From assembly GCF_009833125.1 (NCBI RefSeq), contig NZ_QRCC01000011.1:1-64000 (forward strand): a DNA stretch of 64,000 nucleotides, in the 5' to 3' direction. The notes below the pieces were generated by a model. The model was not told the DNA's origin and searched no databases. It saw only the letters and a list, made by a program, of their open reading frames with translations. Each line of letters begins with the position of its first letter. Positions within the stretch are counted from its first letter, which is position 1. The DNA comes from Nitrosomonas sp. HPC101 (GTDB lineage: Bacteria; Pseudomonadota; Gammaproteobacteria; Burkholderiales; Nitrosomonadaceae). The position numbers and the translations under genes are program-made. Shown in pieces: positions 10,480-20,263 of this stretch.

Positions 10480-12036
10480 ATGAAACATAAACCACAAATG
10501 ATAAAAATGTGTTGGTTAAGTACAGCAGTAATGTTATTAACCCTGTATACCCCGTCGACCTGGGCCTTTAATATTGATGATGTCGCAAAAAAGGCTCAAT
10601 TATTAGCCAGCCAAAGCTATGAAACGCCTGAAAGCAACTTGCCTTCCATTTTCCGCGATATGAAATATGCGGATTATCAACAGATCCAGTTTAACCATGA
10701 TAAAGCTTACTGGAGTCAGCTGAATACTTCATTCAAGCTTGAGTTTTACCACCAGGGCATGTATTTCGATACACCGGTTGAGATTAATGAAGTCACTGCT
10801 ACATCGGTACATAAAATCGAATATAACCCTGATTATTTCAATTTCGGCAATGTCCCGCATGACAAGGATGCGGTGAAAGATCTTGGTTTTGCGGGCTTCA
10901 AAGTACTCTATCCGATCAATAGCAAAGACAAAAACGATGAAATTGTCAGCATACTCGGTGCCAGCTATTTCCGCGCGATCGGCGCGGGGCAGGTGTACGG
11001 TCTTTCCGCACGCGGCCTGGCTATCGATACTGCTCTGCCTTCCGGCGAAGAGTTTCCCCGGTTCCGAGAATTCTGGATCGAACGGCCTGAACCGACTGAC
11101 AGGAACCTGACGATTTATGCACTGCTGGATTCCCCGCGCGCAACAGGTGCTTATCGGTTTATCATCATCCCGGATCGCGATATCGTGGTCGATGTCCAAT
11201 CAAAAATCTATCTGCGCGACACAGTCGGCAAGCTCGGCATTGCACCGCTGACGAGCATGTTCCTGTTTGGCTCTAACCAGCCCTCTCCGATGGCAAATTT
11301 CCGTCCCGAGTTACATGATTCTAACGGCCTCTCCATTCTCACCGGTAATGGAGAATGGATCTGGCGTCCGCTGAATAACCCGGAACGCCTGGCTATCAGC
11401 AGCTTCTCCATGGAGAATCCACAAGGCTTTGGCCTGCTGCAACGTGGCCACCAGTTCGCACGTTTTGAAGATCTGGATGATCGTTATGATCTACGCCCAA
11501 GTGCATGGATAACGCCGGAAGGAGAATGGGGTAAAGGCAACATCGAGCTGGTGGAAATTCCGACCAACGACGAAACCAACGACAACATTGTCGCTTTCTG
11601 GACGCCGGATCAACTACCGGAAGCGGGCAAAGAAATAAACTTCAATTACACCATCAGCTTCAGCCACGACGAGGAAAAACTGCATGCACCGGATAACGCA
11701 TACGTCATGCAGACACTGCGTTCAACGGGCGATGTAAAACAATCGAATCTTATTCGTCAACCTGATGGCACGATTGCCTTCATCATCGATTTCACGGGCG
11801 AGGAAATGAAAAAACTACCTCAGGATACGCCCGTTGCAGCTCAGGTCAGTATCGATGACAACGGTACGATCGTCGAGAGCAGCGTGCGTTATAACCCGGT
11901 TATTAAAGGCTGGCGTCTGACACTACGTACAGAAGTGAAGGATGTGAAAAAAATCACTGAGATGCGCGCTGCATTAGTCAATGGTGACCAGACGTTGAGT
12001 GAAACCTGGAGCTATCAGCTACCTGCCGATGAATAA
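10480..12036 (+). CDS. opgG: Glucan biosynthesis protein G (periplasmic)
   Basis: OpgG/MdoG acts in the periplasm to add branches to the beta-1,2-glucan backbone of osmoregulated periplasmic glucans. Signal peptide around [12 protein letters not shown], then [56 protein letters not shown] and [19 protein letters not shown], all strong family signatures. 518 residues from ATG 10480; an earlier in-frame ATG at 10435 adds 15 residues. Its stop codon lies within the start region of opgH (8-base overlap), so the two are coupled. Confidence 0.93.
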   Translation: MKHKPQMIKMCWLSTAVMLLTLYTPSTWAFNIDDVAKKAQLLASQSYETPESNLPSIFRDMKYADYQQIQFNHDKAYWSQLNTSFKLEFYHQGMYFDTPVEINEVTATSVHKIEYNPDYFNFGNVPHDKDAVKDLGFAGFKVLYPINSKDKNDEIVSILGASYFRAIGAGQVYGLSARGLAIDTALPSGEEFPRFREFWIERPEPTDRNLTIYALLDSPRATGAYRFIIIPDRDIVVDVQSKIYLRDTVGKLGIAPLTSMFLFGSNQPSPMANFRPELHDSNGLSILTGNGEWIWRPLNNPERLAISSFSMENPQGFGLLQRGHQFARFEDLDDRYDLRPSAWITPEGEWGKGNIELVEIPTNDETNDNIVAFWTPDQLPEAGKEINFNYTISFSHDEEKLHAPDNAYVMQTLRSTGDVKQSNLIRQPDGTIAFIIDFTGEEMKKLPQDTPVAAQVSIDDNGTIVESSVRYNPVIKGWRLTLRTEVKDVKKITEMRAALVNGDQTLSETWSYQLPADE

Positions 12037-14635
12037 AGTCACTGAATATATTGACGCGCTGCCGCTGACTGACGCCGAGAAAGCAGCACTGCCAACAACG
12101 AACATTCGCATCCTGCATGAGGCACTGAATCCTGAGCATCACGACTATGCGCGTGAAGATGATTTACCACTGGGGTCCGCGAAAACCCGGCTTGAGCAGA
12201 GTTGGCCCGACTCTCTGGTTCACGGACAACTGACTCAGGATGACGAGGGACGCACGCAACTGGCGGCAATGCCCCAAACGACCCGCTCACCGATATCGCC
12301 GGATCCGTGGCACACCAATCCGATTGGCCGATTCTGGGATTATCTGCGTGGACGCAATGACACATCACATCATCTATCACGGCTGACCGAAGAAGAGCAG
12401 GTTCACGAACAAAAATGGAACACCGTTGGCACCATTCGCCGCTACATTCTGCTACTGCTGACGTTATCGCAGACCGCGCTGGCAACCTGGTATATGAAAA
12501 CCATCCTTCCTTATCAAGGTTGGTCACTGATCAATCCGATCGATATGATCGATCAGGACGCATGGATATCGTTCATGCAGCTGTTGCCTTATATATTGCA
12601 AAGCGGCATTTTGATCCTCTTCGCCATTCTCTTCTGCTGGATATCTGCCGGTTTCTGGACCGCGCTGATGGGTTTTCTGCAACTGCTGATCGGTAAAGAC
12701 AAGTACAGTATTTCCGCATCGCTGGCACGAAAAGATGTACCACTCAATCCCGAACACCGTACGGCATTGATCATGCCTATCTGCAATGAAGATGTGGATC
12801 GCGTATTCGCGGGATTGCGCGCGACCTGGGAATCTGTAAAAGCGACAAATCAGCAACAGCACTTCGATATCTACATCCTGAGCGACAGCTACAACCCGGA
12901 TATCTGCGTTGCAGAACAGAAAGCGTGGATAGAATTGCTTGCAGACGTTCAGGATGAAGGCCAGATATTCTATCGCCGTCGCGGCCGCCGCGTAAAACGC
13001 AAGAGCGGCAACATTGACGATTTCTGCCGTCGTTGGGGCAGTCAGTACAGCTACATGGTGGTACTGGATGCGGATTCGGTGATGTCAGGAGAATGCCTGA
13101 CCAGCCTGGTGCGCCTGATGGAAGCCAACCCGAATGCAGGTATCATTCAGTCGTGGCCCAGAGCTTCAGGCATGGATACCTTCTACGCCCGCTGCCAGCA
13201 GTTTGCAACCCGTGTTTACGGACCGCTGTTTACTGCCGGTCTGCATTTCTGGCAATTAGGAGAATCGCACTACTGGGGCCACAACGCCATTATCCGTGTG
13301 CAACCATTTATCGAACACTGTACGCTGGCGCTACTACCGGGTGAAGGCACTTTCGCAGGCTCTATTCTCTCTCACGATTTTGTAGAAGCAGCATTAATGC
13401 GCCGTGCCGGATGGGGTGTATGGATTGCTTACGATCTGCCAGGCTCTTATGAAGAACTGCCGCCGAACCTGCTGGATGAGCTTAAGCGCGACCGCCGATG
13501 GTGTCACGGCAACCTGATGAATTTTCGCCTGTTCCTGGTGAAAGGCTTGCATCCGGTACACCGTGCGGTGTTCCTGACCGGCGTGATGTCCTATCTTTCC
13601 GCGCCACTGTGGTTTATGTTCCTTGCACTTTCCACCGCCCTGCAAGTAGTACATGCACTCACGGAACCGCATTACTTTCTGCAACCGCACCAGCTGTTTC
13701 CAGTGTGGCCGCAGTGGCAGCCGGAACTGGCGATCACGCTGCTAGCCTCAACCCTGGTCCTGCTGTTTTTGCCCAAGTTTCTGAGTATTTTGCTCATTTG
13801 GTGCAAGGGGACGAAAGAATATGGTGGATTTATTCGCGTCACGATCTCCATGTTACTGGAAGTACTGCTCTCAGTACTGCTGGCGCCGGTACGTATGCTA
13901 TTCCACACTGTGTTCGTAGTCAGTGCATTTCTTGGCTGGAAGGTAACGTGGAAATCGCCACAACGCGATAATGGTTCCACCTCATGGTGCGAAGCCTTTA
14001 TGCGCCATGGCTCTCAACTGTTGCTGGGGTTGGTTTGGGCCATAGGAATGGCGTGGCTTGATCTGCGCTTCCTGTTCTGGCTGGCACCTATCGTATTCTC
14101 GCTGATTCTGTCACCGTTTGTCTCGGTCATTTCCAGTCGCCCGTCTGTTGGCCTGTGGGCCAAACGCTGGAAGCTATTCCTGATCCCGGAAGAGTATTCG
14201 CCACCGAAGGTATTGGTCAATACAAACAACTATCTAGCGATGAACCGCAGCCGCACACTGGGCGATGGCTTTATGCATGCTGTATTTCATCCATCGCTCA
14301 ATGCGCTGGCAACAGCAATAGCTACCGCGCGCCATCGCAAGAACAAAATGCTCGAAACTGCCCGCAACGATCATATCAAGCAAGCGTTAAATGAACCTCC
14401 TGATAAACTCGACCGCGAGTGTCGTCTGGCGCTGTTGAGTGATCCGGTCATCATGTCGCGGCTACATTACCGCGTATGGGCAATGCCGGAAAAATACGCT
14501 TCGTGGGTGGATTATTATCAGCAACTGACGCTAAATCCGTTAACACTGAAACAACGCGAGCCAAACATCGAAGAGAAAATTGGCTACACGGAATCAATTG
14601 CTCAAATTGATGCGGCTCTCCCCAACATACCCTGA
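12029..14635 (+). CDS. opgH: Glucans biosynthesis glucosyltransferase H
   Basis: Inner-membrane family-2 glycosyltransferase of 868 residues that polymerises and exports the glucan backbone from UDP-glucose. N-terminal membrane segments at about 130-220, then the catalytic domain: [30 protein letters not shown] (the DxD-like site), and [12 protein letters not shown] in place of the Q/RxxRW motif. A cluster of membrane segments follows (about 520-700). Start chosen at the ATG that overlaps opgG. The pair responds to low osmolarity in other proteobacteria. Confidence 0.93.
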   Translation: MNKVTEYIDALPLTDAEKAALPTTNIRILHEALNPEHHDYAREDDLPLGSAKTRLEQSWPDSLVHGQLTQDDEGRTQLAAMPQTTRSPISPDPWHTNPIGRFWDYLRGRNDTSHHLSRLTEEEQVHEQKWNTVGTIRRYILLLLTLSQTALATWYMKTILPYQGWSLINPIDMIDQDAWISFMQLLPYILQSGILILFAILFCWISAGFWTALMGFLQLLIGKDKYSISASLARKDVPLNPEHRTALIMPICNEDVDRVFAGLRATWESVKATNQQQHFDIYILSDSYNPDICVAEQKAWIELLADVQDEGQIFYRRRGRRVKRKSGNIDDFCRRWGSQYSYMVVLDADSVMSGECLTSLVRLMEANPNAGIIQSWPRASGMDTFYARCQQFATRVYGPLFTAGLHFWQLGESHYWGHNAIIRVQPFIEHCTLALLPGEGTFAGSILSHDFVEAALMRRAGWGVWIAYDLPGSYEELPPNLLDELKRDRRWCHGNLMNFRLFLVKGLHPVHRAVFLTGVMSYLSAPLWFMFLALSTALQVVHALTEPHYFLQPHQLFPVWPQWQPELAITLLASTLVLLFLPKFLSILLIWCKGTKEYGGFIRVTISMLLEVLLSVLLAPVRMLFHTVFVVSAFLGWKVTWKSPQRDNGSTSWCEAFMRHGSQLLLGLVWAIGMAWLDLRFLFWLAPIVFSLILSPFVSVISSRPSVGLWAKRWKLFLIPEEYSPPKVLVNTNNYLAMNRSRTLGDGFMHAVFHPSLNALATAIATARHRKNKMLETARNDHIKQALNEPPDKLDRECRLALLSDPVIMSRLHYRVWAMPEKYASWVDYYQQLTLNPLTLKQREPNIEEKIGYTESIAQIDAALPNIP

Positions 14636-15060
14636 TGTAACGCTAACGGGCAGATCAGTACTGTACTTTCGGCTCTCCAGCGACTGAAAAGAACGATGCA
14701 GCGCAGTAATCACTGATAAGGAAACCCGAACTCAACACCACAGTCCGTCCGCGAGACATAATGTACGACCATGTGAGGCTTGACTAGAGGTTCCTAAGTT
14801 CATCCATTGGTTTTTAACCCCTCCACATGAGAGCCGCTTGGATCTACTTGTGCTTTGGCTCATCATCATTCTTACATCACTAAATGACAGGATTTATCAA
14901 ACTAAATAATCGTAATTTTATGATTAATATCAAACGGTTATGACTGCAACAAATATTTAATGTAAAAATATTGAACGATATAAGATATTAGTACACTTTC
15001 TTTATAAGAGAAATAAGAATAGTTCCGATCGCAACATAATCACTTTTTAGAGGATGGATC
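14636..15060. other. Intergenic region downstream of opgH
   Basis: 425 bases without a supported gene. The second half is strongly AT-rich. Near 14785 a CTAGAGGTTCCTAAG stretch resembles one end of the MITE at 10047-10192 and may be a solo remnant. No T-tailed hairpin for opgH was recognised. Confidence 0.4.
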
Positions 15061-15186
15061 ATGACTATTACTCATCATAAAACTTGTCTTTTACCAGAAT
15101 GGTTATTCGTAATGATGCCAATACACGAATCCCATTGTTTCAATAAAAAACTCTCTATTTTCTTAAATAAATTCTTTGTCAGATAA
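15061..15186 (+). CDS. Possible small ORF (41 aa)
   Basis: ATG preceded by AGAGGA about 7-11 bases upstream opens a 41-residue frame rich in His, Lys and Phe (MTITHHKTCLLPEWLF at the start). No signal peptide or recognised family. It lies at the head of a run of small stress-type genes. Support is the ribosome-binding site only. Confidence 0.25.
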   Translation: MTITHHKTCLLPEWLFVMMPIHESHCFNKKLSIFLNKFFVR

Positions 15187-15304
15187 ACAAGGAATTTACA
15201 CATTTTTATTTTTATTCAGTTAACTGGATCTGTATAAATCTGATTTACTGGATATCAGTTACACAAACAATCGATCTTACTTTTTGCTAAATGGAGATTT
15301 TTAT

Positions 15305-15526
15305 ATGCCTTACAAAAAGAACGAAGATCTGCCAGAAAACGTTATTCATATTCTGTCTTCTCATGCGCAAGATATTTACCGCGCTGCATTTAACAGTGCA
15401 TGGAAAGAGCATGCCAACCCAGCAGATAGAAACGAAGAGAATTCCCGGGAAGAAACTGCTCATAAGCTTGCATGGAATGCAGTTAAGAAACCGTACCGGA
15501 AAGAGGGGGATAAGTGGACAAGATAA
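15305..15526 (+). CDS. chaB: ChaB family protein
   Basis: 73 residues: MPYKKNEDLPENV and then HAQDIYRAAFNSAWKEH, HKLAWNAVKKPYRKEGDKW. These are the hallmark of ChaB, a small soluble protein described as regulating the ChaA cation antiporter in E. coli and often found near stress genes. The start at 15305 has GGAG 8 bases upstream; a start 7 codons earlier was rejected. No chaA is visible in the window, so the partner is unknown. Confidence 0.88.
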   Translation: MPYKKNEDLPENVIHILSSHAQDIYRAAFNSAWKEHANPADRNEENSREETAHKLAWNAVKKPYRKEGDKWTR

Positions 15527-15664
15527 TAAATATTTATTTTGTTTATCAATCTTTCAAATCAGGTATCACTCAGATCATCCCACTGTGGCTTTTAAGTTTA
15601 ATGCTTAATTATTTTGAGTCATGAGCCCGGTAGATGAGAAATTATTTCTGCATATGGAGAATAT

Positions 15665-16024
15665 ATGAAACATACCTACTCAACCAGTGATCTGGGATGT
15701 TTGAAGTTCAATAAAAGAAGAGAAGCCATCGGTTGGAATATAGTTGAAAGAAACTGGAAGGAATTAAAAGGCACACTTAAAGAAACATGGTGCGATATGA
15801 CTGATGATGAGCTGGATGTCATTGCAGGCAAACGTGAGCAACTGGTGGGAAAAATCCAAACCAAATATGAAGTTGCAAGAGAAGAGGCTGAAAAACAGGT
15901 TAACGCTTTTGTTCAAAATTGCGATAACCGCAGGAAGAAGCCAACCGGCAGGCTGTATTTCGGCGCCCGGCAAAAAAATGAATTTGTTCTGGGAAATGAT
16001 AATCGAACCATCATGCAGAAATGA
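15665..16024 (+). CDS. CsbD-like stress protein with C-terminal extension
   Basis: 119 residues. Positions about 24-80 match the CsbD fold: IVERNWKELKGTLKETWCDMTDDELDVI, with AGKREQLVGKIQ and EEAEKQV after it. CsbD proteins are general-stress proteins of unknown mechanism, usually about 60-70 residues long. Here about 40 basic, polar residues follow (CDNRRKKPTGRLYFG), which is unusual. It sits between ChaB and small secreted proteins on the same strand. Confidence 0.82.
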   Translation: MKHTYSTSDLGCLKFNKRREAIGWNIVERNWKELKGTLKETWCDMTDDELDVIAGKREQLVGKIQTKYEVAREEAEKQVNAFVQNCDNRRKKPTGRLYFGARQKNEFVLGNDNRTIMQK

Positions 16025-16163
16025 TGATTCGATTTAAAGAGCAGAACGGTATTTATGAAACAGCAATAAGTACTGGGACTGCGCAGGCGAGTTGGAATCT
16101 CGCCCGTATTACACAAGTAGCAAATGAAACTCTTTTTACTTATTAAATTAACAGGAGTTAACC

Positions 16164-16290
16164 ATGGAGAAGCTGAATATTTTATCAGCATTAGCTGTTA
16201 CTTCTACCATAACTGCTTTTGCAGGCTTGCAACTCTGCCTCCAGTAGTACAGAAATAGATTTAAAGTGGATGCAACCGGAGAAAGACTAA
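16164..16290 (+). pseudogene. Small exported protein broken by a frameshift
   Basis: ATG 16164 has an excellent ribosome-binding site (AGGAG). It encodes a signal peptide, MEKLNILSALAVTSTITAFA, then runs into TAG at 16245 after 27 residues. Shifting the frame by one base just after the signal peptide gives a sensible short mature region (NSASSSTEIDLKWMQPEKD) ending TAA at 16288. The intact product would be a secreted peptide of about 41 residues. A sequencing error would also explain it. Confidence 0.5.
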
Positions 16291-16325
16291 TCGTAGCGTC
16301 TTATAAACATACGAGGATATTCAAA

Positions 16326-16640
16326 ATGAAAGCTTACATCCCCAAAGTAAAACTTTCTATTTTAGTTCCAGTAACCTTACTGTCCGGATTTTTTCTGACA
16401 GGAAGTACCGTAGCAACAGCCGATCCTGCTTCAGACAACAATCGCACAAACAATGAGCAATACGAAAAGAAGGAAGATGCCAGAAAATATGATCAGCGAA
16501 ATGATTTGGATGAAAGTAGAAGAGGCATAGAAGGTACAGTAGTACCTGAAACTGATAGCAATTCAACTTATCAGCAAAATCACAATCCTCGCAATCCGTC
16601 AGAACAGTCTCCCGCAGAGATTATGCCGGACAGGAACTAA
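16326..16640 (+). CDS. Small exported hydrophilic protein, unknown function
   Basis: 104 residues with a signal peptide (KLSILVPVTLLSGFFLTGSTVATA) followed by a very polar mature part, rich in Asn, Asp, Glu, Arg and Gln and lacking Cys and Trp (DNNRTNNEQYEKKEDARKYD). It looks intrinsically disordered. The start at 16326 is preceded by GAGG; an upstream start would add 20 unrelated residues. The gene lies in a run of small stress-type genes on one strand. Function unknown. Confidence 0.65.
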   Translation: MKAYIPKVKLSILVPVTLLSGFFLTGSTVATADPASDNNRTNNEQYEKKEDARKYDQRNDLDESRRGIEGTVVPETDSNSTYQQNHNPRNPSEQSPAEIMPDRN

Positions 16641-16678
16641 TCTACATCAAGATCATTTTCGACAAAAAGAGGAAAGTT

Positions 16679-17020
16679 ATGAAAAAAACATTATCAATCT
16701 TATCGAGTATTTTCATTCTGTCTCTATTTACGCCCAGCTCAGTCAGTGCACAGGTAGAGGATATTTATCTGCAAGAGGCAATCAAGCAAACGGAAGCTGT
16801 GGTTCTAGCAGTAGACGTCATGACTATGACACAACTGGCGCAGGAAGCAGAAAAGTATGCTGTTGAAGTTAAATCAACACATCCCGAAGACAAGCACCTT
16901 CAGGAAGGATTGGAACACCTGGATGACGTTATAAAGGAATCTCGGGCTGGAGAAGCTGCCGCAGCCAGAAAAGCAGCTATTGTTGCATTGAGTAAATTTA
17001 ACCAAATTGAGAGCAAATAA
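16679..17020 (+). CDS. Exported SmbP-like helical protein
   Basis: 113 residues: signal peptide MKKTLSILSSIFILSLFTPSSVSA, then an all-helical mature protein (LQEAIKQTEAVVLAVD, LAQEAEKYAVEVK, LQEGLEHLDDVIKESRAGEAAAARKAAI). The repeating amphipathic pattern recalls the Nitrosomonas small metal-binding protein SmbP, but this one has only three or so His, so strong metal binding is doubtful. Preceded by GAGGAAAG just upstream of the ATG. Last gene of the small-protein run. Confidence 0.7.
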   Translation: MKKTLSILSSIFILSLFTPSSVSAQVEDIYLQEAIKQTEAVVLAVDVMTMTQLAQEAEKYAVEVKSTHPEDKHLQEGLEHLDDVIKESRAGEAAAARKAAIVALSKFNQIESK

Positions 17021-17028
17021 ATACAGAC

Positions 17029-17073
17029 CAGGGCTTGGAATGACAGAACAAAACTATGTTACTCCAAGTCCTG
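17029..17073 (+). terminator. Possible terminator after the SmbP-like gene
   Basis: CAGGGCTTGGA pairs with TCCAAGTCCTG across a 23-base loop (11 pairs, one G-U), nine bases after the stop codon. Only a weak T-rich stretch follows. The position supports a transcript end; the sequence does so only modestly. Confidence 0.35.
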
Positions 17074-17254
17074 AAGTTCTCAAATTTTGAAGACCCCCAG
17101 ATTTTTAGTCCTACTTGGATTGAATATACTACATACATTGAAACGCTGATCGATCTGTTCGGACATTATCCTCAGACAGAGAAATTAACCCGTCGTTTTT
17201 AACGGACTCTACTGCTGAGAATGGGGAGATTACCTACCAATTTGCCATCGCTGG

Positions 17255-19654
17255 TTAACGCTGCTTCATAGCCGGTACTGGTTCCGGCACTGGGGCGTTA
17301 ACTGCTGGATCAGGAGAAATGGCCGGTTCATTTTTGGCTTTTTCCGTGGCAGATCGGGGCGTGCCGTTAACTTCGGTTTGTTTGCCTTCAGCCTCCTTCG
17401 CTTCAGGCGATGCCGGCAAAGTTCCCTTTGCTGCCGCCGGATCATCTGTTTCAGCCGATTCTGCATTGCCTGTTAAAAAGCGGTCTTTCAATGTACCGAT
17501 ATGGCCTTTCAGCGTGTCGATCGTGCCTTTATTAAGGTAGCCACTTTGCACGAGATAAGCAATGCTCCCCAGCAAAAGCAGAATAAAAAGATAAAACTTC
17601 CATGGACGTTTTTTTTCTGCATAAGGGTCGGTAAGCGAACGCTGGGCACCTGCTGGCAACACCGCCATTTGTGTCAGTGATGTACCGAACGGAATATTGA
17701 TGATTGCCCGTGTATTAACCGCCCAGCCATTGCCATCAAGCAATGGCGCCAGGTTACGCTTTCTGAGCTTGAGAAAGGCGATCAGGACGGAAGGCCCGGA
17801 TATCACAAGAATCAGGCCGAGGACTGCAAGCGGCATTTGCCACCAGACCAGACTCAGAAAACCGGTGACAACCGACGCAATCGCAGTACCAATAGCACCA
17901 ATAGCAAGGCCGATGGCCGCAAAAATACCGGCAAATTTACCGACATCAAAAGGCGCTGCCGGTGGTTTGCCTGCTTCCGTTTTTTGTGAAACATCTGCAA
18001 TTCCCGCTGCTGCCTGATCCTGAACAGATTTTTCACGCGCACTGGCCACCTTCTCGATTTGTTCACCAATCATTTTGCCAATGCGTTTGTACGGGTACCA
18101 GAAAGCCTGACGAACACTGATGGGATGCTCGATGATCCTGATGATGGTGGCATCCCAGTCCTGTCCTTTCCGGTCATAAAAAATACCATTCCGACCCACC
18201 ATCAGATTGTCGGCATCGCCGTTTGTAAAAGCGGCCGCAATAATCATGGTTTCATTGCCACCCTCGCGCCGGCATTCACAATAAGCCAGATAGGTTCCGC
18301 TCAAACCGGCCATGCTGCTGTGCTTCCCGATATCGTCGACACGCAGACAGAAATCGCAGCGACGGCCATCCAGATAAAGCGAGCCTGTCTGAAAAATAGC
18401 CTTGTTTTGTGCCGTGTAGAAATCACGAAAGGAAACAAAGTTGTTCAGAAGCTGAAAAAGATGACGGTGATAGCGAATCAACTTCTCAACCGAGTTGATG
18501 GCATCGGATACGTTTGCAAGCGCCTGATCCTTCTGCAATAACGCGCCAATGCCGTCCTGAAAACCGCCAGCCAGGATCATGCGTACACGCTGGATCCCGA
18601 GGCTTTCCACCATCGCTCCCTGTTTAACGTCCAGCCATGTTTGGTGTGCCGCAAATCGATCACAAAGCGTATGCCATTCATCTGCACTCAAATGCGTCTT
18701 GCTTCCCAGCAGAGGTTGAATGACCTGGTGTTTGAGCGCATTGATTGCATCGATCCAGGCCGGATTGATGCCTTCATCAAGCGGCAGCGGTTTATTTGCC
18801 TCGATTTTTGCAAGCGGCAATGTGGCGAGCTGTTCGGTGGTACTGGAGAGATTGGTATTGGCAAGCGCCTCGTAATCCGATAAAGCCGGATTCAGCGGAT
18901 CACCTGCCTTTTGATCGAATTCAACCAGGTTACAGCGGGTAAAGTAATCCTCTATTTTAGCCCTGACTGTATCAAAGATTGTTCTGGCTGCTTCTGTATG
19001 TTCTCCCAGCGGCAATATCCCGGCGGCATCCTGTTCCGCATCCTGCCACCATTGCGCATAGGCTTTCACCTCGGTAAAGAATTGCTCAACCTGTTCTGCT
19101 GAAATGCCCGGCTGCCCGGATCGATCCTGTAGCGGCTCGACACATTTCATTATGTCCTCAATCACGCCCTGGGTTTCGGTATCACTAGCCGATGCGGCAG
19201 GAATGATACCGTCACCATTGAACTGGGTGCTGGCAAAAATCTTGTTGATATCAGCCGTATCTTCCACTGCAATGGCCACTTCATCCTGTTTGCCAGTGTT
19301 GTGCAGGATTTGTCTGGCCGACGATAGCAATGTGGCGCCTTCCGGGGTGCTGTCATCGATTGCATCCAGTTGCAGTACATCCGATCCACGCGTGAGATCT
19401 TCCGGATTTTTGAGAACGGAGCATGTCCACTGGACTGCCGCGATAATTTCGGGAACACGGATATGGCCATCACCATCTGCATCAATAAACTCAAGCGTCT
19501 TGTCATCAAACTCCAGGTTGGCGGTGGGACAACTGAGTGCGGCCCACAGCTTGGGATCAAGCTCCCCAAGGAATCTGATATCGTCTCCCGTCTCCAAACG
19601 TACCTGGTCAAAGCCACCCGATCTGAAAAAACGCCATTTATGAGTCATATTCAT
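17255..19654 (-). CDS. Large EF-hand membrane protein of unknown function
   Basis: 799 residues. A canonical EF-hand loop, DADGDGHIRVPE, lies near residue 57, with a weaker FNGDGIIPA near 148. A long soluble region has a redox- or metal-like patch (RRCDFCLRV...YCECRREGG) around 430-460. Hydrophobic segments at about 571-628 and 685-700 are followed by a low-complexity tail rich in Ala, Pro, Glu and Lys. The call of calcium binding rests on the loop; cellular role unknown. AAGG-rich sequence precedes both candidate ATGs (19654 and 19648). No partner gene adjoins it. Confidence 0.8.
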   Translation of the reverse strand: MNMTHKWRFFRSGGFDQVRLETGDDIRFLGELDPKLWAALSCPTANLEFDDKTLEFIDADGDGHIRVPEIIAAVQWTCSVLKNPEDLTRGSDVLQLDAIDDSTPEGATLLSSARQILHNTGKQDEVAIAVEDTADINKIFASTQFNGDGIIPAASASDTETQGVIEDIMKCVEPLQDRSGQPGISAEQVEQFFTEVKAYAQWWQDAEQDAAGILPLGEHTEAARTIFDTVRAKIEDYFTRCNLVEFDQKAGDPLNPALSDYEALANTNLSSTTEQLATLPLAKIEANKPLPLDEGINPAWIDAINALKHQVIQPLLGSKTHLSADEWHTLCDRFAAHQTWLDVKQGAMVESLGIQRVRMILAGGFQDGIGALLQKDQALANVSDAINSVEKLIRYHRHLFQLLNNFVSFRDFYTAQNKAIFQTGSLYLDGRRCDFCLRVDDIGKHSSMAGLSGTYLAYCECRREGGNETMIIAAAFTNGDADNLMVGRNGIFYDRKGQDWDATIIRIIEHPISVRQAFWYPYKRIGKMIGEQIEKVASAREKSVQDQAAAGIADVSQKTEAGKPPAAPFDVGKFAGIFAAIGLAIGAIGTAIASVVTGFLSLVWWQMPLAVLGLILVISGPSVLIAFLKLRKRNLAPLLDGNGWAVNTRAIINIPFGTSLTQMAVLPAGAQRSLTDPYAEKKRPWKFYLFILLLLGSIAYLVQSGYLNKGTIDTLKGHIGTLKDRFLTGNAESAETDDPAAAKGTLPASPEAKEAEGKQTEVNGTPRSATEKAKNEPAISPDPAVNAPVPEPVPAMKQR

Positions 19655-20206
19655 TCCTTGTTCCCCTTACATAAATTAAATACCTGAAAAATATCCAAGT
19701 CGCTTACAGCAAGATCGATCAAGACCAACGGAAAGTATTTTACAGGAAACAGGTTTATCCAAATTTGCGACTAATTCATTTGCGAGCGCACACCCGCTTC
19801 AACCAGTGCGCGCGGGTTGTCGCTCTGATTGTTGTCTTTCATCTACAACAAGTGTTGATCAAAAGCCACTGCCCGATCACCGGAGGACAAGTCAATCCGG
19901 TTTACCACTCTCCATCAAACTCACAACGATCAAGTAACAAGAGAAAACCGTTCCTGTCCTCTGATTACACCCATTCAGCAACTTCTATACTGTCCGCACA
20001 TCCACTCCAGACTCGGTGTTGGCAACACACATGACTATTCAACACGATGGTCAGGAAAGAACAAACCCGAGAGTCAGCTCAATCTACTTATAAGTTCTCA
20101 TCGTCCTGTATGCAGAGCCCGCCAGGAACATAAGTTTGATAAAGGCTCATCTCCTGCAAATATCGCTCCCTGTGTGAGTAGAACACCTACATAACTGGAG
20201 GCTGCC
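19655..20206. other. Divergent intergenic region
   Basis: 552 bases between the divergent EF-hand protein and cytochrome genes. It must contain both promoters. No gene, repeat or clear operator was recognised; short open frames lack ribosome-binding sites and family features. Confidence 0.4.
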
Positions 20207-20263
20207 ATGGATGGTATGAACCTTATATTCCGATTCATTCTTCAAGGAGAGCGTAAGTGCTGA
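20207..20263 (+). CDS. Possible 18-residue leader ORF overlapping the cytochrome start
   Basis: ATG 20207 with GGAG 6-9 bases upstream encodes MDGMNLIFRFILQGERKC and stops at TGA 20261-20263, just past the GTG start of the next gene. The downstream Shine-Dalgarno lies inside this ORF. The layout would allow translational coupling, but nothing proves it is translated. Confidence 0.2.
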   Translation: MDGMNLIFRFILQGERKC

